Shown piece by piece: positions 33,830 to 40,989 of a stretch of 40,989 nucleotides of DNA (position 1 is its first letter; every line of letters starts with the position of its first letter). The position numbers and the translations under genes are program-made. Source of the stretch: Tistlia consotensis USBA 355 (GTDB lineage Bacteria; Pseudomonadota; Alphaproteobacteria; Kiloniellales; DSM-21159); the NCBI RefSeq assembly GCF_900177295.1, contig NZ_FWZX01000046.1, forward strand, positions 1-40,989, written 5' to 3'. The notes beneath the pieces were generated by a model, which had not been told where the DNA came from, searched no databases, and was given only the letters and a program-made list of their open reading frames with translations.

Positions 33830-36800
33830 GCAGGCGTTCTCCTTCGGGATCGATGAAGCAGCTCGGGGTCACCTCGACCTCGACGATGCGGTTGCGCAGG
33901 GGATAGGCGGCGTAGAGCTTCTGGCCCAGGCGCTCGCGCCCGCCCGACAGGAAGGCGAGCGCGATCGGCTTGCCCAGGTTCTCGCTCCAGGTCACCGAGG
34001 TCACGTGGCCGAGCTTCTCGATCGGCGGGTGCAGGTCCCGCTGCCCGACCAGGATCGAGCCGGCGGCGATCTTGGTCCGGCCGTCGGTCGGCACCAGGCC
34101 GACCAGGCGCGGCCGCGCCGGGTCGTCGAAGCCCTCTCGGCCGAGCAGGCGCCGGCCGACGAAGTCGGCCTTCTTCTTCGAGACCATGCGGCCCAGGCCC
34201 AGGTCCTCCGGCGTCGTGCGGCCGTCGATCTCCGGGCCGGCGACGTGGCCCTTCTCGATGCGCAGCACCGCCAGGGCCTCCAGGCCGTAGGGGATGACCT
34301 CCAGCTCCTTGCCGGCCTCCATCAGCGCCTCCCAGACCAGCGGTCCGTGGTCGGCGGCGACGTTGACCTCGTAGGCCCGCTCGCCGGAGAAGGAGATGCG
34401 GAAGATCCTGACCGGCACGCCGGCGATCCGGCCCTCGGCGACGCCCATGAAGGGCAGGGCGGCGTCGTCGACCGGGCAGCCCTCGACCGCCTTCTCCAGC
34501 AGCCTGCGGCTCCTCGGCCCGGCGACCGCGATGCCGGCCCACTGGTCGGTCACGGAGGCGACGTTGACCCTGAGCTCCGGCCAGACCGCCTGCAGCAGGA
34601 ACTCCAGGTGCGCCATGACCGCGGCGGCCTCGGCCGTCGTCGTGGTCATGAAGAAGCGGGTCTCCGACAGCCGCGTCGTCGTGCCGTCGTCGAGGACGAT
34701 GCCGTCCTCGCGCAGCATCAGGCCGTAGCGCGCCTTGCCGACCGGCAGGCTGGAGAAGGTGTTGCAGTAGACCCGGTCCAGGAACGCGGCGGCGTCGGGG
34801 CCCTGGACGTCGATCTTGCCGAGGGTCGAGACGTCCGACAGGCCGACGGCGCGGCGCACGTGCTTCGCCTCGCGGTTCTGCGCCTCGAACAGCCCCTCGC
34901 CCGGCTTCGGGTAGTAGCGCGGGCGCAGCCACAGCCCGGCCTCGACCATCACCGCGCCGTTGCGGAGATGCCAGTCGTGCAGCGGCGTGCGGCGCACCGG
35001 CCGGAAGGCCCTGCCGACCTCGCGGCCGCCCAGCGCGCCGAGCGTGACCGGCGTGTAGGGCGGGCGGAAGGTGGTGTGGCCGACCTCCGGCACGGTCAGG
35101 CCGCGCAGCTCGGCCATCACGGCCAGGCCGTTGACGTTGGCGGTCTTGCCCTGGTCGGTGCCCATGCCGAGGGTGGTGTAGCGCTTCAGGTGCTCGACCG
35201 AGCGGTAGCCCTCGCGCTCGGCCAGACCGATGTCGGAGACCGCGACGTCGTCCTGGATGTCGACGAAGGCCTTGCCGCCGCGGCTCGCCGGCTTCGGGCA
35301 GGCGAAGAGTGCCAGCGGCTCGGCCTCGGCCTCGGCGCCCGGCTCGGGCACGGTCGCCGGCAGCGCCGGGGCGCTCGCCTCGAAGCCGCAGGCCGCGGCC
35401 GCCGCGGCGCCGGCGGCGAAGCCCTCGGCCAGGCAGGTCGAGAGCGTGAAGCTGCCGTTGCAGGCGCCGACCGAGCGGTGGCCCTGCGGGTTCTCGCCCG
35501 GCCGGAAGGTCAGCAGGCGCGGGTCCCAGACCGTCTTGCCCTGGCTGTGGCTGTGCAGGTGCAGGGTCGGGGTCCAGCCGCCGGCGACGCAGAGCAGGTC
35601 GCAGGAGATGAAGTCGGCCGGGCCGGTCCAGCGCCCGCCGGCGCCCGTGCCGGCCTCGAAGGGGGCCGCCTCGACGCCGACCAGGGCGCGGCCGCCGTGG
35701 GCGCGGGCGACCGCCTGGCCGCTGCGCACCTCGATGCCCAGGTCGCGCGCCAGCTCGCGCACGCTGGCCGAGCCGTTCGGCCGCGGGTCGATCACCGCGG
35801 CGACCTGGATGTCGGCCTCCAGCAGCGCCGGCAGCTCGGCATAGGCGGCGTCGTGGCTGGCGAACAGCACGGCCCGGGTGCCGGCCCTGGCGGCGTAGCG
35901 CCGGGCATAGGTCCGCGCGGCGCTGGCCAGCATGACGCCGGGCAGGTCGTTGTTGGCGAAGACCAGCGGCCGCTCGATGGCGCCGGCGGCCAGCACGATC
36001 TCGCCGCAGCGCAGCAGGTGCAGGCGCTGGCGCGGCTCGCCGTGCTCCGGCTCCGGCTTGTGGTCGGCGACCCGCTCGACCAGGCCGGCAACCCTGCCGT
36101 CGTAGAGCCCGAAGGCGCTGGTCCGGGTCAGGATCTCGACGTTGGGCAGGCTGGCCAGCTCGGCCTCGACGGCGGCGACCCAGTCGGGGCCGGACTTGCC
36201 GCCGACCCGCTCGCCGTTGGACAGCAGCTGGCCGCCCAGGCGGAAGTCCTGCTCGGCCAGCACCACGCGGGCGCCCGCCCGGCCCGCCGCCAGCGCCGCC
36301 GCCAGGCCGGCCGGGCCGGATCCCACGACCAGCAGGTCGCAGAAGCCGTGGCGCTTCTCGTAGCGGTCGGGATCGGGCTCGCGGGCGGCGCGGCCCAGGC
36401 CGGCGGCCTTGCGGATGAAGTGCTCGTAGACCATCCAGGCGCGCCGCGTCGGGCCCATGAAGGTCTTGTAGTAGAAGCCGGCCGGGATGAAGGGCGCGGC
36501 CAGGCCGTTGAGCGCGCCCACGTCCCACCTGAGCGAGGGCCAGGCGTGCTGGCTGGCGGCCGCGAGGCCGTCGTAGAGCTCGGCGACCGTCGCCCGCGTG
36601 TTCGGCTCGCGCCGCGCGCCGCTCCGGAGCTCGACCAGGGCGTTCGGCTCCTCGGGCCCGGCCGAGAACAGGCCGCGCGGCCGGTGGTACTTGAAGGAGC
36701 GGCCGAGCAGCCTGACCCCGTTGGCCAGCAGCGCCGAGGCCAGGGTGTCGCCCGGATGGCCGCGGTAGTCCCTGCCGTCGAAGCTGAAGCGGAGCTCGCG

Positions 36801-36848
36801 GCTGCGGTCGAGCGCGCCGCCGGCCGGCAGGCGGAAGGGCTGGCTCAT
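33822..36848 (-). CDS. soxA: Sarcosine oxidase alpha subunit
   Basis: 1008 aa. The N-terminal 2Fe-2S-like fold (FSFDGRDYRGHPGDTLASALLANGVRLLGRSFKYHRPRG) lacks cluster cysteines, as usual for SoxA. It is followed by an NAD-binding domain (VVGSGPAGLAAALAAGRAGA, about 173-195), a disulphide-reductase-like region with VAGGWTPTLHL and CNGSFTLSTCLAEG, and an aminomethyltransferase half (about 600-1008) that binds THF: LGKIDVQGPDAAAFLDRVY, YGLMLREDGIVLDDGT and YGLEALAVLRIEKGHV. It starts with an ATGA overlap on soxD and ends overlapping soxG. Its methylene-THF product can enter the MetF/MetH pathway of this window. Confidence 0.95.
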   Translation of the reverse strand: MSQPFRLPAGGALDRSRELRFSFDGRDYRGHPGDTLASALLANGVRLLGRSFKYHRPRGLFSAGPEEPNALVELRSGARREPNTRATVAELYDGLAAASQHAWPSLRWDVGALNGLAAPFIPAGFYYKTFMGPTRRAWMVYEHFIRKAAGLGRAAREPDPDRYEKRHGFCDLLVVGSGPAGLAAALAAGRAGARVVLAEQDFRLGGQLLSNGERVGGKSGPDWVAAVEAELASLPNVEILTRTSAFGLYDGRVAGLVERVADHKPEPEHGEPRQRLHLLRCGEIVLAAGAIERPLVFANNDLPGVMLASAARTYARRYAARAGTRAVLFASHDAAYAELPALLEADIQVAAVIDPRPNGSASVRELARDLGIEVRSGQAVARAHGGRALVGVEAAPFEAGTGAGGRWTGPADFISCDLLCVAGGWTPTLHLHSHSQGKTVWDPRLLTFRPGENPQGHRSVGACNGSFTLSTCLAEGFAAGAAAAAACGFEASAPALPATVPEPGAEAEAEPLALFACPKPASRGGKAFVDIQDDVAVSDIGLAEREGYRSVEHLKRYTTLGMGTDQGKTANVNGLAVMAELRGLTVPEVGHTTFRPPYTPVTLGALGGREVGRAFRPVRRTPLHDWHLRNGAVMVEAGLWLRPRYYPKPGEGLFEAQNREAKHVRRAVGLSDVSTLGKIDVQGPDAAAFLDRVYCNTFSSLPVGKARYGLMLREDGIVLDDGTTTRLSETRFFMTTTTAEAAAVMAHLEFLLQAVWPELRVNVASVTDQWAGIAVAGPRSRRLLEKAVEGCPVDDAALPFMGVAEGRIAGVPVRIFRISFSGERAYEVNVAADHGPLVWEALMEAGKELEVIPYGLEALAVLRIEKGHVAGPEIDGRTTPEDLGLGRMVSKKKADFVGRRLLGREGFDDPARPRLVGLVPTDGRTKIAAGSILVGQRDLHPPIEKLGHVTSVTWSENLGKPIALAFLSGGRERLGQKLYAAYPLRNRIVEVEVTPSCFIDPEGERLRG

Positions 36849-37144
36849 TCCGCGGCGTCCTTTCCGGCGGCGGGCCCGGCGGCGGGGGAGCCCTCGCGGG
36901 CCGGCAGGGCGCCGAGGATCTCGTGGGTCAGGGTGTCGCGCTCGACGACCAGCCACTGCCGGCAGCCCTGGGCGTGGTGCCAGTGCTCCCGGTGCCGGCC
37001 GCGCGGGTTGTCGCGCAGGTAGACGTAGCCGAACCACTCGTCCAGCGGCGCCTCGGCCTCGGGACGCGTCACCGTCGCGTCGCCGAGGTAGCTGAACTCG
37101 CTGTGGTCGCGCGGCCCGCAGAAGGGGCAGGGGATGCGGAGCAT
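36845..37144 (-). CDS. soxD: Sarcosine oxidase delta subunit
   Basis: 99 aa. A zinc-binding small subunit with CPFCGPRDHSEFSYLGDA at the N-terminus (C6, C9, H14) and EHWHHAQGCRQWLVVERDT (H57, C61). The start at ATG 37144 is set by the family beginning MLRIPCPFCG; a longer frame to 37180 has no support. The stop overlaps soxA. The C-terminal 20 residues are Ala/Gly-rich and variable. A long inverted repeat separates it from soxB. Confidence 0.93.
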   Translation of the reverse strand: MLRIPCPFCGPRDHSEFSYLGDATVTRPEAEAPLDEWFGYVYLRDNPRGRHREHWHHAQGCRQWLVVERDTLTHEILGALPAREGSPAAGPAAGKDAAE

Positions 37145-37181
37145 CAGAGATCCCTCGTCGAGGTCGGGGCGGGACGGCATC

Positions 37182-37362
37182 GTCCGTGCCGCACCTCACC
37201 CTCCCACGCTGCGCGTGGGCCCCTCCCTCTCCCCAGGGCGGAGAGGGAAAGACGAGGCGCCCCTTTTCCCCTCTCCGCTTCAGGGGAGAGGGAGGGGCCC
37301 GCGGCCGTCAGGCCGTGGGAGGGTGAGGTGCGGTTCATCGCGGAGCGGAGGTGCGGCACGGA
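37182..37362. repeat. Nested long inverted repeat between soxB and soxD
   Basis: A 20-bp perfect pair (37189-37208 with 37314-37333) encloses an 18-bp match (GGGCCCCTCCCTCTCCCC on the left, complement on the right) and small hairpins such as CCCACGC/GCGTGGG (37203-37219). An alternative outer pair (37182-37194 with 37350-37362, 13 bp) also exists. The sox transcript would carry this as a long stem inside the operon, although soxD translation follows it. It looks like a mobile palindromic element. Confidence 0.8.
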
Positions 37363-37370
37363 CCACCCCC

Positions 37371-38624
37371 TCAATGCAGGTTCGGCTGCGGCCCGTGGCC
37401 GCTCTCGTCGACCATCCGGCCGGCGCGGAAGCGGTCCAGGTCCAGCTTTGCGTTCAGCTCGTGCGGCCGGTCGTTGGCGATGGTCCAGGCGAAGACCCAG
37501 CCCGAGCCCGGCGTCGCCTTGAAGCCGCCGTAGCACCAGCCGCCGTTGAGGTAGAGGTTGGCCAGCGGCGTCTTGCCGATGATCGGGCTGCCGTCCATCG
37601 TCATGTCCATGACGCCGCCCCAGTGGCGCAGGAGGCGGGTCCGCGAGATGCAGGGCATCATCGAGATGCCGATCGAGACGACCTCCTCGATGACCGGCAG
37701 GTTGCCGCGCTGGGCGTAGGAGTTGTAGCCGTCGAGGTCGCCGCCGAACACCAGGCCGCCCTTGTCCGACTGGCTGATGTAGAAGTGGCCGGCGCCGAAG
37801 GTGATCACGTGGTCGACCAGCGGCTTCAGGCCCTCGGAGACGAAGGCCTGCAGCACGTGGCTCTCGATCGGCAGGCGCAGGCCCGCCATGGCGCCGAGCC
37901 GGCCGGTGTTGCCGGCGACCGCCAGGCCCAGCTTGCCGCAGGCGATGAAGCCGCGGCTGGTCTCGACGCCGACGACCCTGTCGCCCTCGCGCCGGATGCC
38001 GGTGACCTCGCAGTTCTGGATCAGGTCGACGCCCAGGGAGTCGGCGCCGCGCGCCAGGCCCCAGGCGACGGCGTCGTGGCGCGCCGTGCCGCCGCGCCGC
38101 TGCAAGAGGCCGCCGTAGATCGGGAAGCGCGCGTCGTCGAAGGCCAGCTCCGGGCAGAAGCGGCGGACGCCCTCGCGGTCGAGCAGGTCCGAATCGATGC
38201 CGTTGAGCCGCATCGCGTTGCCGCGCCGGGCGTAGGCGTCGACCTGGCTGTCCGAGTGCGCGAGGTTGAGCACGCCGCGCTGGGAGAACATGACGTTGTA
38301 GTTGAGGTCGGCCGACAGGCCCTCCCAGAGCTTCAGGGAGTGCTCGTAGAAGGGCGCGTTGCCGTCGAGCAGGTAGTTCGAGCGCACGATCGTCGTGTTG
38401 CGCCCGGTGTTGCCGCCGCCGAGCCAGCCCTTCTCCAGCACCGCGACATTGGTGATGCCGTGCAGCTTGGCGAGGTAGTAGGCGGTCGCGAGGCCGTGCC
38501 CGCCGCCGCCGACGATGACCACGTCGTAGCGCTGCTTCGGCGCCGGATCGCGCCAGGCCGGCGTCCAGTCCTTGTGCCCGGAGAAGGCGTTCCTGACCAG
38601 GGCGAGGGCGGAGTAGCGCGACAT
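37371..38624 (-). CDS. soxB: Sarcosine oxidase beta subunit
   Basis: 417 aa. FAD-dependent amine oxidase (DAO) fold with dinucleotide motif VVIVGGGGHGLATAYYLAK at 35-53, NTTIVRSNYLL, LNLAHSDSQVDAY and the C-terminal GWCYGGFKATPGSGWVFAWTIAN. It binds covalent FMN and FAD in the complex and carries out sarcosine dehydrogenation. ATG 38624 begins MSRYSALALVRNAF, the family start. It is first in the soxBDAG order common in alphaproteobacteria; glyA or purU often joins this operon elsewhere but is absent here. The stop is at 37371, ahead of the long repeat. Confidence 0.95.
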   Translation of the reverse strand: MSRYSALALVRNAFSGHKDWTPAWRDPAPKQRYDVVIVGGGGHGLATAYYLAKLHGITNVAVLEKGWLGGGNTGRNTTIVRSNYLLDGNAPFYEHSLKLWEGLSADLNYNVMFSQRGVLNLAHSDSQVDAYARRGNAMRLNGIDSDLLDREGVRRFCPELAFDDARFPIYGGLLQRRGGTARHDAVAWGLARGADSLGVDLIQNCEVTGIRREGDRVVGVETSRGFIACGKLGLAVAGNTGRLGAMAGLRLPIESHVLQAFVSEGLKPLVDHVITFGAGHFYISQSDKGGLVFGGDLDGYNSYAQRGNLPVIEEVVSIGISMMPCISRTRLLRHWGGVMDMTMDGSPIIGKTPLANLYLNGGWCYGGFKATPGSGWVFAWTIANDRPHELNAKLDLDRFRAGRMVDESGHGPQPNLH

Positions 38625-38976
38625 GCGGCGGCTCGTGCGGGCGGGAGGGGCGACGCCGGCCAGCATGACACAAACGGTGCGGGATGCAAGAGCGGTGTTA
38701 CGGGTGTTGCATTGGGTGACATGGTCGGCCGCTAGGCGCCAGGAGGGGACTCTCGCCAACCAAGCTCCAAATGTCGCGCTTTGGCCGATAGCTGCCTGTC
38801 GGCCAGCGAAGAGAGATGCGTGAAAGCCGACACTCGCCTGTTCGTCAGCAAAGCCTTATTCTGAAGGTCGCGTGAAGGTGGTCGTGTCGGAAGCGTAGCT
38901 GCGGCCATATTCGCACCTGCGGGGAGATGCCGCGATGCTGACGCGGTGAGTGCAAGCGTTAGAGCCAGTATCGACG
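38625..38976. other. Divergent region between soxB and the nuclease-like gene
   Basis: A 352-base gap. Near soxB lies an inverted repeat (listed separately). The rest, 38715-38976, has no recognisable gene or operator. Composition falls in GC from about 38750 onward, so the boundary between resident and acquired DNA probably lies here. Confidence 0.5.
38684..38712 (-). promoter_or_regulatory. Inverted repeat, possible regulator site for the sox operon
   Basis: ATGCAA (38684-38689) and TTGCAT (38707-38712) are perfect complements 17 bases apart, and GGTGTT occurs twice nine bases apart inside. It is 60-90 bases upstream of soxB. On the minus strand TTGCAT (38689-38684) could also serve as a -35. 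Confidence 0.4.
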
Positions 38977-40725
38977 ATGGAAGCACCACGGCCCGAGCAG
39001 GAGATCTTCGACGAGTTAATTGAGCTAACGGCGACGACAGGTTTTGCCCACGTCATCGCCTACTTCTGCGCACGGGACAATTTCACCTGGTACCGCGATG
39101 AGATGCGCGCAGAGGACATGCAGCACCTCTACTCGCGCTCACGGCTGATCCGGACCGAGATGTTCACGTTGATCGGTCTCATGGTTCGTGCCGACCCCGA
39201 CTATGACGCGTCGCCACCGGAGGACGCTTCCAGACTGGCCGCGCGCGCCGAGGCACTGCTCGATGAACTGCATCACAGCATGACCCGGCCGTGGTTCGAA
39301 GGCTTCCGAGAGGCGGCTATCGCCGGCGACCCGCCCAATCCCTGGAAATCGGCCGACGCGATGCGCGAGGCGATCTTCTATGGCGGCGAGGCTGCGTTCT
39401 CATTCCAGAACTGCGACTTTGCCGCAGAGAAGTATGCTGCCGACGATGCTTGGCTGGTCGCGAAGAAGGGGGCGTCGATTATGGATATGATCGCCGTCGC
39501 TAAGGCGATCGGCGAGTTCCAGGTTGAGAAGATGGCGGGCGTCGTTCACGCGGAGCCGCAGGGCGTCGGCGAACCGCGCTTCCTGCCCGCCTTCATGTTC
39601 ACCGTTGCGGAGCTGGAGCCGCGACTCGAGTTCGCTCCGGAGCGGATCTTAGCGAGCGTTCAGGCATTTGCCCTGCCGCAAGCCCACCGGAACCTCGGCT
39701 TCAAGGCGCTACACGACTTCAACGCGGTGACGGGCTCGCCAATCATCACTGTCGACGAGGAGCGATTCCTGCTCTTCCACTCCAACGCTCTTGCCGACGC
39801 GCTGTACGAATCCCCTTTTTACTGGCTCGGTGCGGACAAGACTTATGTCACGGCTGCGCTGACACATCGCGGCGAATACACCGAGGCATTCGCGCTACAG
39901 CGGTTGACTGCGGTCTTCGGCCCAGGACATGTCTATCAAGGCGTGAACATCGACCGCGGCAAAGGCGATCGGCTCGGCGAGATCGACGTGCTGGTGCCGT
40001 TCGGCAATCGGGCGATCGTGCTGCAGGCCAAGTCGAAGCGGCTTACGATGGAATCGCGGCGCGGGAACGACCTGCAGCTCAAGGGCGACTTCAAGGCCGC
40101 GGTGCAGGACGCCTATGACCAGGCCATGGATTGCGCGGAAGCGCTGCGCGACCCGACGCTGCGCTTTACGACCGCCGAGGGGCAGGTCGTGAAGGTCCCA
40201 AGAGAGTTGACGCAGATCTTCCCGATCTGTCTGGTCGCCGACCATTATCCCGCGCTGGCGTTCCAGACCGAGCAGTTCCTGGCCCGGCGCGAGGCGCCGG
40301 CGGTACTGGCGCCGCTCGTCATTGACGTGTTCACGCTCGATGTGATGGCTGAGATGCTGCGGAGGTCTTTACGCTTCCTGAGCTATCTTGAGCTGCGGTC
40401 GCTCTACGGGTCAAAGGTGACGATTCAACACGAGATTACGCTGCTCTCGTACCATCTCAAGTACAATCTGTGGCTGGACGACGAATATGACTTTGTCGCG
40501 CTCGATGACGATTTCGCAGCGGATATCGAGATCGCCATGGGTGCACGGCGATTCGGCCTGCCGGGCAAACCGACCCCCGAAGGCATCCTGACCGCGATCG
40601 AGGGCCGGCGACTTGACGCGCTCATTGAGGCGATCGAGGCCGAACCACTCGGCCCGATGATCGATCTGGTGATGTTGCTTTACCGTACCCGTCCGGTGAG
40701 GACCGCGGGTCAGAGGCTTTCGTAG
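38977..40725 (+). CDS. Large nuclease-like protein with PD-(D/E)xK/NERD-type motif
   Basis: 582 aa from ATG 38977 (GTG 38950 is also open). Residues 1-300 match no family I recognise; they contain acidic helices (FDELIELTATTGFAHVIAYFC) and QNCDFAAEKY. About 310-395 looks like a Mrr/NERD-type nuclease fold: FALQRLTAVFG, GEIDVLV (334-340) and, after a beta hairpin, VLQAKSK with Q350 and K352. D-x(n)-QxK is an accepted variant of the PD-(D/E)xK site. The C-terminal part has helices and an acidic stretch (LDDEYDFVALDDDFAADIE). No membrane segment. Codon use includes TTA, CTA and ATT, unlike the neighbours, pointing to transfer. It may belong to a defence or mobile-element function. Confidence 0.6.
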   Translation: MEAPRPEQEIFDELIELTATTGFAHVIAYFCARDNFTWYRDEMRAEDMQHLYSRSRLIRTEMFTLIGLMVRADPDYDASPPEDASRLAARAEALLDELHHSMTRPWFEGFREAAIAGDPPNPWKSADAMREAIFYGGEAAFSFQNCDFAAEKYAADDAWLVAKKGASIMDMIAVAKAIGEFQVEKMAGVVHAEPQGVGEPRFLPAFMFTVAELEPRLEFAPERILASVQAFALPQAHRNLGFKALHDFNAVTGSPIITVDEERFLLFHSNALADALYESPFYWLGADKTYVTAALTHRGEYTEAFALQRLTAVFGPGHVYQGVNIDRGKGDRLGEIDVLVPFGNRAIVLQAKSKRLTMESRRGNDLQLKGDFKAAVQDAYDQAMDCAEALRDPTLRFTTAEGQVVKVPRELTQIFPICLVADHYPALAFQTEQFLARREAPAVLAPLVIDVFTLDVMAEMLRRSLRFLSYLELRSLYGSKVTIQHEITLLSYHLKYNLWLDDEYDFVALDDDFAADIEIAMGARRFGLPGKPTPEGILTAIEGRRLDALIEAIEAEPLGPMIDLVMLLYRTRPVRTAGQRLS

Positions 40726-40949
40726 CGGCGGAGTTGGTGCGGGGTGGCCTTGTAGTGCTCGACCAGCTCTTTGAGACGATCCAGGCTGTCCGGCGTGAAC
40801 GCGATGGTCTGCTGGTCGTCGGCGCCGTGGACCCAGAGGCAGCCGTCCTCGGGCTCCATCTCGCCGGCCACGTCCCACAGCCAGTCGAGGTCTTCGCCCA
40901 GGAGTTCGGCCACGCGCTCGATCGTCAGCACCAGGATGGGTGCCGCCAT
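40710..40949 (-). CDS. Small acidic protein of mobile-element type, unknown
   Basis: 79 aa from ATG 40949. The sequence is MAAPILVLTIERVAELLGED, then LDWLWDVAGEMEPEDGCLWV and a C-terminal helix with KELVEHYKATPHQLRRYESL. The 'TIERVAELLGED' start and 'PEDGCLWV' middle resemble short hypothetical proteins found in accessory clusters of alphaproteobacterial integrative elements; this is recalled, not verified. Its stop lies 16 bases inside the 3' end of the convergent nuclease-like gene. The preceding gene ends two bases before its ATG, so both belong to one operon. Confidence 0.6.
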   Translation of the reverse strand: MAAPILVLTIERVAELLGEDLDWLWDVAGEMEPEDGCLWVHGADDQQTIAFTPDSLDRLKELVEHYKATPHQLRRYESL

Positions 40950-40951
40950 CG

Positions 40952-40989
40952 TCAGGCTGCCTTGGCGGCGTCCCGCAAGGCCTTCCACT
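40952..40989 (-). CDS. C-terminal tail of a gene running off the right edge
   Basis: On the minus strand the frame WKALRDAAKAA ends at TGA (40954-40952), two bases before the ATG of the 79-aa gene. The tight spacing suggests an operon. Eleven complete residues are too few to name the protein. Confidence 0.45.
   Translation of the reverse strand, partial: WKALRDAAKAA

Overview
The window is about 41 kb of very GC-rich DNA with strongly biased third codon positions. The gene content points to an alphaproteobacterium, probably of the Rhodospirillales type: HspQ, an AapJQM-type amino acid transporter, a methionine synthase split after the homocysteine domain, a heterotetrameric sarcosine oxidase (SoxBDAG), OpgG and a large multi-ferredoxin protein. 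No rRNA or CRISPR is present. One tRNA (Met, anticodon CAT) lies near the left edge. The taxonomic placement is inference from gene content, not from a marker-gene comparison.

Left edge (1-541): the C-terminal end of a probable phage tail protein runs into a 308-base non-coding stretch with four 22-bp repeat units, followed by tRNA-Met on the minus strand. This looks like the margin of a prophage or mobile element. 685-2686 holds a DMT exporter, hspQ and a small secreted Cache-domain protein. 2706-8128 is an operon behind a promoter overlapped by a perfect 16-bp-arm palindrome: aapJ, aapQ, aapM, a GntR/FCD regulator and a PLP-dependent lyase of the sphingosine-phosphate-lyase type. The ATPase that normally completes Aap is absent.

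8164-16544: opgG stands divergent to a compact methionine/one-carbon operon. That operon contains an ArsR-HTH/methyltransferase fusion with a palindromic operator at its start, metF, a homocysteine-methyltransferase paralogue that has lost its zinc cysteines, and metH as two overlapping genes. 16703-18782 holds a VOC protein and a two-PAS histidine kinase with a TTG start. 19075-22023 is a three-gene periplasmic alcohol-oxidation module: a PQQ dehydrogenase with the WDxD lanthanide signature but no cysteine pair, a cytochrome c and an MxaJ/XoxJ-like binding protein.

22030-28360: an NlpC/P60 peptidase, an MFS transporter, a four-cluster ferredoxin-like protein, an agmatinase-family hydrolase and two small unknown proteins. 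28612-32052 is a complete polar amino acid ABC transporter operon on the minus strand with hairpins between its genes. It is followed upstream by an RpiR-type regulator and the soxBDAG operon (33221-38624), which oxidises sarcosine and feeds C1 units to the folate pool used by MetF and MetH.

Right edge (38977-40989): composition drops in GC and changes character. A 582-aa protein with a PD-(D/E)xK-like motif (GEIDVLV...QAK) converges on, and overlaps by 16 bases, a small acidic protein, beyond which is the tail of another gene. This is the start of an accessory or mobile region. Large inverted repeats recur in intergenic gaps, at least two of them (24467-24550 and 33107-33194) sharing a GAGCCTGTCGA core.
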